Below are positions 8,608 to 17,200 of a stretch of 20,825 nt of DNA, in pieces. The stretch spans positions 1 to 20,825 of the forward strand of contig CAYYYG010000018.1 of assembly GCA_964476135.1 (NCBI GenBank), read 5' to 3'. The DNA comes from CAYYYG01 sp964476135. Its GTDB lineage: Bacteria > Patescibacteriota > Microgenomatia > UBA1406 > GWC2-37-13. The number at the start of each line of letters is the position of its first letter. Position 1 is the first letter of the stretch. The translations under genes and the position numbers were made by a program. The notes beneath the pieces are model-generated. The model was not told where the DNA came from. It worked only from the letters and a program-made list of their open reading frames with translations, and made no database searches.

Positions 8608-10043
8608 TGCACCCTTTCTCCCTCGACCACCGTCCGGTCGAGAATCACTTTATCTTCCTTCCCGAGTCCGGATACGACTTCGACAGAACTGCCAAATACC
8701 TGACCGGTTTTGATTTCCTTGGATTTCGAAACGCCGCCGTCTGCGACAAAAACATATGCGCGGTCGGCCGCCTGATAGACCGAATCGATCGGAATAAAAG
8801 GCACGGCGGCGACCGTATCGGCCGAACCTATGGGCAGTGAAACCGTAATTATATTCTTGTCGCTCAATCCTTCGGAAAAATCTTCCGGTATTTTATAGGC
8901 GGCAAGATGTAAAGATCCTTCCACCGCCTCCTGAGAAATGAAATAGGGAATGAGCTCAACCGATTTAGCGCCATTTTTTAATATACTGGGTTCCGTGCGC
9001 GACATCGACTTGGCATAAGCTGCCGGAATAAATGCTTTCGCAGTCAGGCTCGATGATGTACCCGATATCGTAACAAGCGGCATTCCTGGGTTGATAAGCT
9101 GCCCCGCCCTCACAAACACCCGCTCGACCGTGCCGGCAATCGGCGCGGAGGGGTAGTTGAGCGACTCGCCGATTTCGGCGATTCTAAGCTGTATACGGCT
9201 TACCTCAAGGCTCAAATCCAAGGATTTTTCCTGAAGTTCGAGTGCTTTTAGGGTCAAGTCTTTTTGCAGTTCGGAAAGTTTTGCCGGCGGCATATCGGCA
9301 TTGACCTGGTATTCGGAAGCGCGAAGCGCCGATCTCGTCTGGGAAAGGCCGGCAAGAACCTGTGCTTTTATCTGTTTGGTCGAGTTGATGGCGGCGTCGT
9401 TTGCCCCGGAGACATTTGTGTCTTCAAGAGTTTTCAGGGAAGAATCGAGCGATTTGAGAATTTCCTCGTTTAGCGATACTAACGACTTGGTTTCATCGAT
9501 GGATTTTCTCGTAATCTCCCGCAGTTCGTAGGCATTAGATTCGGTTTTGAACGCCACGTCTCTTTGTTTTGCGATACTGTCTTTTTGCAGGCCGTATGTG
9601 TCTTTCGTAAAGTTATACTGACGCGCTGCAAGCTCACGCTGATAAGAAGAAATCGCTCCACCGTTGTAACCTGAGGAAATCCATAAAAGTCTGCTGCCGC
9701 GGCCGACTTTTGCGCCTTCCTGTACATTTACTTTCTGAATCACGCCGGCAGTCAGAGCCGAGATTGTAATCACTCCCGATTTCTCGACCGTAGCCTGGAC
9801 TTCAACCCGAGGCGCCGAACCGATATTATAAAACTCCACTTTTCTTGCTTCTTTTTTTACCTGATCTTCTTTCTTTTTTGGTTTGGTTAAGAAGTTACTC
9901 AACAAGATAAGCGCCAGAAGACAAATGAGAAAAATGAAAAAAAACCGGAGAGGTTTCGCCTCGATTTTCTTTTCAACCTGCTTAAGAAAATTCTTAGTCC
10001 TTTGGAACAAATTATTTTTGATTGATACTATATTTTTTACCAC
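8604..10043 (-). CDS. Efflux RND transporter periplasmic adaptor / membrane fusion protein (HlyD/AcrA family)
   Basis: A 479-residue partner of the downstream permease. A basic N-terminus precedes a single membrane anchor at about residues 33-52 with no lipobox, so the protein is anchored by an uncleaved helix. A biotinyl-lipoyl half (GVIQKVNVQEGAKVG) follows, then a long coiled coil at about 120-285 rich in Glu, Lys, Leu and Ser, the second lipoyl half (APIAGTVERVFVRAGQ), a beta-barrel and the membrane-proximal domain ending GERVQ. The start is GTG 10043: TATAAT ends only six bases upstream, which leaves no room for a leader or a ribosome binding site. It overlaps the permease start by four bases. 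Confidence 0.9.
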   Translation of the reverse strand: MVKNIVSIKNNLFQRTKNFLKQVEKKIEAKPLRFFFIFLICLLALILLSNFLTKPKKKEDQVKKEARKVEFYNIGSAPRVEVQATVEKSGVITISALTAGVIQKVNVQEGAKVGRGSRLLWISSGYNGGAISSYQRELAARQYNFTKDTYGLQKDSIAKQRDVAFKTESNAYELREITRKSIDETKSLVSLNEEILKSLDSSLKTLEDTNVSGANDAAINSTKQIKAQVLAGLSQTRSALRASEYQVNADMPPAKLSELQKDLTLKALELQEKSLDLSLEVSRIQLRIAEIGESLNYPSAPIAGTVERVFVRAGQLINPGMPLVTISGTSSSLTAKAFIPAAYAKSMSRTEPSILKNGAKSVELIPYFISQEAVEGSLHLAAYKIPEDFSEGLSDKNIITVSLPIGSADTVAAVPFIPIDSVYQAADRAYVFVADGGVSKSKEIKTGQVFGSSVEVVSGLGKEDKVILDRTVVEGERVQ

Positions 10044-10049
10044 TGGGGA

Positions 10050-10078
10050 ATTATAGCAGATCTGGAGAATACATACAA
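10050..10078 (-). promoter_or_regulatory. Promoter of the RND efflux operon, leaderless geometry
   Basis: On the minus strand a perfect TATAAT (10055-10050) follows TTGTAT (10078-10073) with a 17-base spacer. Six bases separate the -10 from GTG 10043, so transcription should start at or within a base or two of the start codon. The whole promoter fits in the 39-base gap after truB, giving the pump its own transcription. Confidence 0.7.
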
Positions 10079-10082
10079 GATA

Positions 10083-10838
10083 TTATAGGATTTTATAATC
10101 GCCGACCGAAGTTCTTTTTATGCTGTAGGTAACCGCGCCGTTTCCGATCTTTTTGCCGATCTGATCCACGATCGACCGCACATATGTGCCGCTTGTTGCC
10201 TTCACCGATAAATTAATTAAGGAAAATTCTTCGTTCTTATGATCTTGCAAAAATACTCTCCACCCTTTAATAATTTCCGCCTGGCGGAAATCACCTTTTA
10301 CTTTCTCTATACGCTTTATTGCATCATCAACTAGCTCATTGAGCTTAATTGTCCTATAGGTCTTATAGGTCATATTAATTATTTCTACTTCTTTTTCCGG
10401 TATTTTTATGGTGTGTAATAAGTTTTTCCGGCTCCAGTAATAGAGAGGCTTGCCGTTTGCCATACCGGAAGAATACGGAGGATAAGGCTGGCTGAATTTA
10501 CCTATGAAGTCGGGAATAAGCTTTTTCACCTTCTCAACGACTACCTGTGCAGAGGGCGGCGTCTTGTATCCGGTGATTACTCCCATAAGATCATAAGAAT
10601 CGGTTGTTATACCCGGAATAAAAGAAAACTCATACTCTTTACTAAGTTTTTCATACTCCTTCCTTTTTTTATTCTCCTCGCCGACAAGAACAAGAAGAAG
10701 TCCCTCCGCCATCGGATCGAGGCGCCCAGCATAGCCAAGCTTCACTTCGGCATAATGCGGATTCCCCTCGCGCAGTCGCCCGACCGCCTCAAGCGGAGTC
10801 TCGCCTGGGTTCTTATATATAATAAGTACTGATTCCAT
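10083..10838 (-). CDS. truB: tRNA pseudouridine(55) synthase
   Basis: TruB isomerises U55 in the T-loop of tRNAs. The protein has 251 residues from ATG 10838, versus 314 in E. coli. The N-terminal ESVLIIYKNPGETPLEAV corresponds to the usual LxxDKPxGxTS opening. The catalytic segment is GYAGRLDPMAEGLLLVLVG, with the catalytic Asp at about residue 41. YEFSFIPGITTDSYDLMG, FSQPYPPYSSGMANGKPLYYW and the late ATSGTYVRSIVDQIG motif are all characteristic. The shorter length suggests that the C-terminal PUA domain is reduced or lost. A GTG four codons upstream (10850) is an alternative start; neither has a convincing ribosome binding site. It lies 41 bases after the 94-aa gene on the same strand and could be cotranscribed with it. 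Confidence 0.93.
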   Translation of the reverse strand: MESVLIIYKNPGETPLEAVGRLREGNPHYAEVKLGYAGRLDPMAEGLLLVLVGEENKKRKEYEKLSKEYEFSFIPGITTDSYDLMGVITGYKTPPSAQVVVEKVKKLIPDFIGKFSQPYPPYSSGMANGKPLYYWSRKNLLHTIKIPEKEVEIINMTYKTYRTIKLNELVDDAIKRIEKVKGDFRQAEIIKGWRVFLQDHKNEEFSLINLSVKATSGTYVRSIVDQIGKKIGNGAVTYSIKRTSVGDYKIL

Positions 10839-10879
10839 AATAAAGAGCACGCTGTGGAGTAAATACTGGCTATTTTAAA

Positions 10880-11164
10880 TCATTTTTTGTAAACAAGCTT
10901 GAGAAGATAATAAAGAATTAGTCCATTATATCCAAACATAAGACCGGCAATTGCCCACAAAAAATTTTTACTTTCCATATAGGCCCAGGCAGCAAATCCG
11001 AAATTACTGGCAACCATATATATCCAGCTTTTATTCTGAAGAAATATCGGTGGATTACCGGTTAACGCTGGCAATAAATAAACGAAACCTATATATGTAA
11101 GCAAATAACCGGCTATCGAAAAAAATATCGCGACGGCAAGATACTTTGAAATTTTTTCTGGCAT
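10880..11164 (-). CDS. Small three-helix membrane protein, function unknown
   Basis: The 94-residue protein shows about three membrane helices (residues roughly 7-33, 44-63 and 66-91) and a Lys-Lys C-terminus. I do not recognise the family. Gene reality is supported by hydrophobic patterning, position just upstream of truB on the same strand, and a perfect TATAAT seven bases before ATG 11164, the same leaderless geometry as the efflux operon promoter. Confidence 0.6.
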   Translation of the reverse strand: MPEKISKYLAVAIFFSIAGYLLTYIGFVYLLPALTGNPPIFLQNKSWIYMVASNFGFAAWAYMESKNFLWAIAGLMFGYNGLILYYLLKLVYKK

Positions 11165-11171
11165 AATTGTA

Positions 11172-11177
11172 ATTATA
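11172..11177 (-). promoter_or_regulatory. -10 box of the 94-aa gene, leaderless geometry
   Basis: TATAAT on the minus strand ends seven bases before ATG 11164, so the expected transcription start coincides with the A of ATG or the base before. No good -35 is visible at 16-18 bases upstream. Confidence 0.5.
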
Positions 11178-11263
11178 TACTTTTTTCACAGATACAGAAG
11201 TACTCATACCTCTTAATAAATACATGGATGACGTAGCCTAAAATAAAAAATTATCCTATAATA

Positions 11264-11292
11264 TTGAATTAAGAGAATCAGTAATATATAAT
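11264..11292 (+). promoter_or_regulatory. Strong sigma70-type promoter of the 114-aa orphan gene
   Basis: TTGAAT (11264-11269), a 17-base spacer and a perfect TATAAT (11287-11292) form the best promoter in the window. Transcription should begin near 11299, giving a leader of about 74 bases before ATG 11373. Apart from this promoter and the stem-loop behind it, I see nothing else in 11178-11372. Confidence 0.7.
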
Positions 11293-11299
11293 AATCTGG

Positions 11300-11332
11300 C
11301 TTAACACTGCTAAATACGCCTGCCGTGTTAAG
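11300..11332 (+). promoter_or_regulatory. Stem-loop at the 5' end of the 114-aa gene transcript
   Basis: CTTAACAC (11300-11307) pairs perfectly with GTGTTAAG (11325-11332) across a 17-base loop. It starts one or two bases after the predicted transcription start, so it would cap the mRNA as a stabilising 5' hairpin, or act as an operator-like palindrome. Which of these applies is inference. Confidence 0.5.
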
Positions 11333-11372
11333 AAAGAGTAAATCACAACTCACTGTTATCGAGGAGGATTTT

Positions 11373-11717
11373 ATGAACGGGATAACATCTCAGCGGGCAA
11401 ATGAGTTTAATATTCCTGGTCAGATGCCAGGAGAGAGCGAGGAACATTTTCGTAATAGGGTAGCCGCTCAATTGCGAGCGATGGGGCACGTCATAGAGGC
11501 GCATGAAGCACTAGCCGATGCGCTTTTTGACGATCCCGACGGGTCAGCCCAAATAGGTATATTGGGTGCTGTTGCTCAAAGTATGGCCGGTCACGGTTTT
11601 GGAGCCCAAACCTGGGGAGATCAGGTTGGCCACGATATCGCAGCCGGCATACACACTGGATCAAAAAGAACGGAAGGTAGCGGTCTACTCGCACTTCTGA
11701 TTCTAATGAACCAGTAA
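11373..11717 (+). CDS. 114-aa soluble protein of unknown function, apparently well expressed
   Basis: ATG 11373 is chosen because GAGGAGG lies at 11361-11367, a near-perfect ribosome binding site with ideal spacing; the frame is open 16 codons further upstream but without a comparable signal. The protein is hydrophilic and helix-prone. Residues about 16-50 carry the charged segment PGESEEHFRNRVAAQLRAMG followed by HVIEAHEALADALFDDPDG. The centre is rich in Gly and Ala (AQIGILGAVAQSMAGHGFGA), and a short hydrophobic LLALLILMNQ tail ends it. No signal peptide or known motif is recognised. It stands alone between a near-consensus promoter and a large hairpin. Confidence 0.65.
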   Translation: MNGITSQRANEFNIPGQMPGESEEHFRNRVAAQLRAMGHVIEAHEALADALFDDPDGSAQIGILGAVAQSMAGHGFGAQTWGDQVGHDIAAGIHTGSKRTEGSGLLALLILMNQ

Positions 11718-11722
11718 CAAAC

Positions 11723-11767
11723 ATACACCTGAAGTAAACACCTCTATGTGTTCGACTTCAGGTGTAT
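11723..11767 (+). terminator. Long hairpin after the 114-aa gene, probable terminator or mRNA 3' structure
   Basis: ATACACCTGAAGT (11723-11735) is perfectly repeated in inverse at 11755-11767. Inside, AACAC (11737-11741) pairs with GTGTT (11748-11752) around a six-base loop, giving an 18-bp stem with one small internal bulge. It begins five bases after the stop. No U-tract follows directly; the first T-run is some 20 bases on. It could therefore be a non-canonical terminator, a 3' stability element or a processing site before the PBP gene. Confidence 0.5.
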
Positions 11768-11843
11768 ACTTCTAAACGAGACGACTACTTTTTACATTAA
11801 AATATCTTTGTGGATCTCACACCTCAAGAAAGGAATATTTAAT

Positions 11844-14249
11844 ATGCGATTTCGATCCAAATGGACAGTTTTTGCAATTGTAATATTAATCGTCATAACC
11901 GCATTACTCGAAAAATGGACGCGGCCGGAGTTTTCCCAATCTGGCTCCGTCAAAATCTGGGACCGTCGTCACACCCTTCTTTACCAATCCGCAGGCGAGG
12001 CCGGGTCGCATATCGCGGTAAAATACGAAGATTTCCCCGAACATCTAATAAACGCCACAATCGCCTCCGAAGACAAAAACTTTTACCGCAATCCTGGGTT
12101 CGACACTACCGCATCATTACGGGCGCTTTACCAAAACATAATTAGCGGGCGGATCGTAAGCGGTGCGAGCACCATCACCCAGCAGCTTGCCCGGATCGGA
12201 GTCATTTCTCCGTATTCCATACATGAAAGGTCGTATGTCAAAAAAATCCGGGAAATACTGATTGCGGCTAGAATAAATGCGTCAATGACAAAAAAAGAGA
12301 TCATAACCGAGTACCTCAACCGGGTTTATTTCGGCAACTTAAGTTATGGCGCCGAGGCGGCCGCAAGAACATACTTTGACAAAAGCGCAAAAGAGCTCTC
12401 CCTTGCAGAAAGCGCTCTCCTAACAAGCCTCATCGCCTCGCCGGAAAACCGCAATCCCTATACAAACATCGCCGAGGCAAAAAAACAACAGAAACGCGTG
12501 CTTGCGGCAATGACAAAGCTCAAAATGATCGGAGAAACCCAGGCCCGGGAGGCGGAAAAAGAGGACCTTGCTTTCAACTCTCCGAAAACCGGCATAAAAG
12601 CACCCCACTTCGTACATTTCATACTCTCGGAATTTAAGGCGATGGATATAAGCGAACCTGATGTAAACATCGAAACGACACTCGATTATTATTCGTACGA
12701 ACGCTCCCAGTCAATCGCCTCACAATGGATAAACCGCCTGCGGAATAACCATAATGTTTCAAACGCGGCTGTTGTACTTCTAAAAAACGACACTGGAGAA
12801 ATCCTTGCAATGCTTGGCGGCATCGACTATTTCGACGCCTCAAGAAGCGGCCAGATCAACCTCGCAATCGCAAAACGCCAGCCCGGATCGGCGCTCAAAC
12901 CCTTCGCCTATGCAGCGGCGTTTGCAAAAAACTACACCCCGGCAACCGCCATCTACGACGTAAAAAAAATCTATAAAACCAAAAAAAACGAAAGCTACTC
13001 CCCGAATAACTACGATGGCAAATTTCATGGGCCGATACTCGCCCGCGAAGCTCTCGCCTCCTCCATGAATCTGCCCGCGGTCGAAACCTTAAACCGGATC
13101 GGCATTCACGCATTTATCCGGACCCTGAACTCAGCAGGCATCTATTCCCTATCAGATCCGGAAAAGTACGATCTTTCGGTCGTGCTGGGCGGCGGCGAGG
13201 TTACTCTTCTTGAGCTTACGAACGCTTATGCCGGTTTGGGCCGCGGAGGGATATACAGACCCGCATATGCAATCGAAAAAATCACCGACAGCCGCGGAAA
13301 AACACTCTATAAAAATCTGTCTGCAAATGCCAGACCGATCTTCGGCGATCGAAGCAGCCAAATCGCTTATCTTATATCTGACATCTTATCCGATCCGAAA
13401 GCGCGCATTCCTGCCTTCGGCGAAAAAAATCCGCTGATTCTGTCGCGCCCGGCGGCGGTAAAAACCGGCACCACCACCGACTGGCACGACAACTGGACGG
13501 TCGGTTATACCCCTTCATACACTGTCGGCGTATGGGTGGGAAATAACAACAATCAGGCGATGCGCAGCATCACCGGGGTCGTCGGTGCCGCGCCGATCTG
13601 GAATCAGTTCTTTGAGGATTTCCTAAGAGACAAACCCCGCGAAGAATTCCGCAGGCCGGAAGGGATAAAGACTATGCAGATCTGTAAAACCGACGGTCTC
13701 ATCGCAGGAGAACTCTGCGGGGTAAAAATTTTCGAAAAATTTATAGCCGGAACGGAACCAAAAAAAATTTCCTCGATACATAAGAAAATTAGAATCGACA
13801 AACGAAACGGCCTCCTGGCGGTAAATTGTCCGGAAAAGTTTACGGAAGAATCGGTACTTATCGACTACCCGGCCGAAGTTTATTCCTGGGCCGAGGCCAA
13901 TAACCAGCCGGTCATACCACGCGAAAATTCTCCCCTTTGTACAGATATAAAAAACGATATGGGCAAAGGATATATCGAAATCATCTACCCCAAAGATAGG
14001 GCAATATTCAAGCTGCCCCCGCGGACAATCCCGAACCGGGCGATAGTATTTGAGGCTTCCGTCGGCTCACCGATCGTGTCGGTAAACTGGAAAATAAACG
14101 GCATTAAGATTGGAACAGTAAATAATCCGCCCTACTCCTTATCCTGGGTACCCGAAAAAGGCTCCTACTCAATTACGGCGGAAGGCCGGACAAACACCGG
14201 TCAAATCTTCACCGCGCCGGGCGTGACAATTGTTGTTGAAGAAGAATAA
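11844..14249 (+). CDS. pbpC: Bifunctional penicillin-binding protein, PBP1C type (GT51 transglycosylase plus transpeptidase)
   Basis: An 801-residue class A PBP that polymerises and crosslinks peptidoglycan on the outer face of the membrane. ATG 11844 has AAAGGA upstream and is followed by a basic stretch and one membrane anchor (about 8-22). The GT51 domain has the catalytic Glu76 in ASEDKNF, STITQQLAR (about 109-117) and EYLNRVYFG. The usual His of EDxxFxxHxG is Asn here. The transpeptidase has SALK (Ser349, Lys352), SMN (Ser407) and KTG (Lys540). A C-terminal Ig-like domain (about 710-797) matches the PBP1C C-terminal (BiPBP_C) domain. Such PBPs pair with bacterial alpha-2-macroglobulins, and the next gene, 25 bases on, is one. 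The stop lies in a run of A residues; the macroglobulin frame is already open inside the last codons of this gene. Confidence 0.93.
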   Translation: MRFRSKWTVFAIVILIVITALLEKWTRPEFSQSGSVKIWDRRHTLLYQSAGEAGSHIAVKYEDFPEHLINATIASEDKNFYRNPGFDTTASLRALYQNIISGRIVSGASTITQQLARIGVISPYSIHERSYVKKIREILIAARINASMTKKEIITEYLNRVYFGNLSYGAEAAARTYFDKSAKELSLAESALLTSLIASPENRNPYTNIAEAKKQQKRVLAAMTKLKMIGETQAREAEKEDLAFNSPKTGIKAPHFVHFILSEFKAMDISEPDVNIETTLDYYSYERSQSIASQWINRLRNNHNVSNAAVVLLKNDTGEILAMLGGIDYFDASRSGQINLAIAKRQPGSALKPFAYAAAFAKNYTPATAIYDVKKIYKTKKNESYSPNNYDGKFHGPILAREALASSMNLPAVETLNRIGIHAFIRTLNSAGIYSLSDPEKYDLSVVLGGGEVTLLELTNAYAGLGRGGIYRPAYAIEKITDSRGKTLYKNLSANARPIFGDRSSQIAYLISDILSDPKARIPAFGEKNPLILSRPAAVKTGTTTDWHDNWTVGYTPSYTVGVWVGNNNNQAMRSITGVVGAAPIWNQFFEDFLRDKPREEFRRPEGIKTMQICKTDGLIAGELCGVKIFEKFIAGTEPKKISSIHKKIRIDKRNGLLAVNCPEKFTEESVLIDYPAEVYSWAEANNQPVIPRENSPLCTDIKNDMGKGYIEIIYPKDRAIFKLPPRTIPNRAIVFEASVGSPIVSVNWKINGIKIGTVNNPPYSLSWVPEKGSYSITAEGRTNTGQIFTAPGVTIVVEEE

Positions 14250-14274
14250 AAAAAAATATAAGCTGATATCAACT

Positions 14275-17200
14275 GTGCGTACTAAACAAATATTCGTCGT
14301 TTCGGCAATGATGCTCGGGATCATCGCGGAAACATTTTTGATATTCAAATTCATCGAAACCTTCCGATTTGATGTATTTGATTTATTTATCCTACTGAGG
14401 CAACTCGTGTCTATCGTGGTTTTGGGTACTGGGGTACTTGGGGCTTCGCTTTATCTTCTGCGCCCCGCAATATTTTTCCGCATCGTAATCAAACTCCAAG
14501 ACACACTTCCCTTTATTCACCATCATGCAAAACGTAATTATACTATTCTCCATATGCACTCCCGCTCCTGGATCGAGAGATTCCAGGTCGGATCAAGACG
14601 GACAAAAATCCTTATGGTCGCCCGTCCATTAATCATCATTTTCGCGATCGTCCTTTTTATCCAAACAAAAAACAACTTTATCCCGCCGAAAATTCTTGTC
14701 AGTTTTCCTGGCCAGGACAGCACCGAAGCTCCGCTTAATCAGAACATAGAAATCATCTTCGACCGCCCCATGATGCGCCAAACGGTCGAGAGAAACTTGG
14801 TGATCAAGCCCTCCATAAAAGGATCGTTTTCCTGGGAAAGCGATCAGAAAATCATCTTCACTCCGGAAAAAAACTGGAACCGGGCCACCAAATACGAAGC
14901 GGCACTCGAAGGCACAGTTCTCTCGAAGTTTTTCATACCGCTTATCGGCGCAAGAAAAATAACATTCGCGACAATCGGCAACCCCAAAGTCGTATTAACC
15001 GCGCCAGTCACCGAAGCGCTCGAAGACTTGGCACCGATAACCGTCATGTTCGACCGGGCAATGATACCGCTGACAACGGCAACAAATAGCGCCGTAAAAA
15101 AAGCCGCCTTTACCATTTCCCCCTCCCTCCCGGGAGAAGGCCGGTGGCTCGGCACGACCGCATATCAATTCCGGCCCTCCGCACGCTTCCGCCGGGGCAC
15201 AACATATGTCGCCTCGCTTATTCGCGGACAGATTTCGCAGGATGGCGGAGTGTTGCCGGACGGTTACACCTGGTCATTCTCGAGCGAAAGACCAAAAATA
15301 GAAAGGGTGACACCGGTCGAGGGTGAAATGTTTGCATCCCCAACAGCCTCGATCGCCGCCGTATTCAATCAGGAAATTGATCCGCAGTCGGCCAATTCCA
15401 AAATAAAAGTAAAAAGCGCCGACGGCCGGGAGGTTGCCGGCGTCATAAAAGTCGCTGGAAAAATAGTCGCCTTCCATCCGCAAAAACCGTTGTCGCGCGA
15501 CCTGAGCTATTACGCCTTTATCGAGCCTGATCTCAAATCTACCGAAGGCCCAAACGGCTCCGAAACAGGCCGCGACTGGAATTTCCGGACAGCGCCTTTC
15601 CCCGCCGTAATCTCCACCGACCCAAAAGACGGCAAACGCGATGTTAGCGAACAGCACACGATAACCGTCAACTTCAAGTCTCCGATGGACGAAGGCTCCT
15701 TTGATAAAAACGTCATCATTAGTCCCGCCCCCTCCAAGGATCCAGCGACATATTTTTCCAGCTACCAGGGAAAGCATGTACTTACGATTTCATCTTATTT
15801 TGGCCGCTCCACCGAATACTCAATCACCATAAACAGCGGCGTGAAAGACCAGCATGGCACATCTCTTGGAAAACCCTACGCCTTCCGCTTTACAACCGCG
15901 GCTTACAAACCGGCCGTTGCCATCTACCCATCCGGCACCTATTTCGGATCGTTTAACCAGAAAATCACCCCCCGTATTGTCGTACAGACAGTCAACACAA
16001 GTAAAGTAAAATACACACTCTACAAACTCAAAGAGGACGATCTCATACATCTCTACGACCGGCGCTATGGCACCTACTGTCATGGCCGGATGGATCAGAC
16101 CTGCTGGAACTGGCAGGACTACGATCCGAGCAATCTGGAAAAAGTGCGCTCCTGGGAAGAGAACTACTCCACCGATCTCAATACCCCAATACATGTAGTT
16201 ACCAAAGTCACGGCGCCGAACGGATCACCGCTCCCTTCGGGCTTTTATTACCTCGATGTCCGGATACCGGAAGGTCCGCATGATAATATGGCGATGATTG
16301 TAAGTAAAAGCACCCTGACCGTCAAAAAAAGCGAGAATCAGATTTTCGCCTGGGCGGTGGATCAGTCAAGCGGTGAAGTTGTCCCAGGGATGAACATCAG
16401 ACTTGGTATGCTCTCAAAAGATATCCTCACTTCAGGCGACACAAACGGCGACGGCGTTTTTATGAAAAACGTCGATCTTTACAATAAAAGCAATCTGTTT
16501 GTATGGGGACAAAAAGATGATGATTTCGTGGTTGCGACCGAAGCCTGGAGCGACGGCATCAACCGTTATGATTTCGGTCTTCCCTATCATTATAACCCGC
16601 AGGAACAAGGTTATTACCAGACCAAAGAACAGTATAAATTCTTCCTTTCTCCCGACCGTCCGATTTATCGTCCCGGTCAGAAAGTGTATTTTAAGGGCGT
16701 AGTCCGCAAAGACAACGACAGTGCCTACGAAAAATTAGCTGCAGGGGAAAAAGTAATGGTCGAGGTTACCGACGCGGAAAACAGGATGATTTATTCCACC
16801 GAGCATGCACTCACAAGTTTCGGCTCTTTCTCCGGGGATTTCAATTTGGCAAAAGACGCTAACCTTGGATATTATCAGATCAAATCCACCGTGCACGGAA
16901 ACAGCTACACCCAGCAGTTTCAGGTTGAAGAATACCGTAAACCGGAAATTGCCGTATCGGTCAATACCGCAGCTAGCAATTATTCCCACGGCGACCGTGC
17001 GGATGTCTCGGTCGAGGCTTCCTATTATTTCGGTTCTCCCGTAACCGACGCGCCGCTTACATGGTCCATGAGAACCGCCGATTACTCCTTCCAGTGGAAC
17101 AAAGACGTCCGGTTTGAATTCGGCGATTCTGACGATTACTGGTATCGGCCCTGGTGGTACTTCTCCGATTCCTACTCCTATGGTGAGATGGTAACCGAAG

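Noticed and set aside
10880..11164. SemiSWEET-type sugar transporter for the 94-aa, three-helix protein
   Set aside because: Length and helix number fit, but the expected Pro-Gln and transport-pore motifs are not visible, so the function was left open.
11165..11372. A tRNA, CRISPR array or mobile element in the longest non-coding gap or elsewhere
   Set aside because: No cloverleaf, no regularly spaced repeats and no transposase or integrase motif was seen in the gap or the rest of the window.
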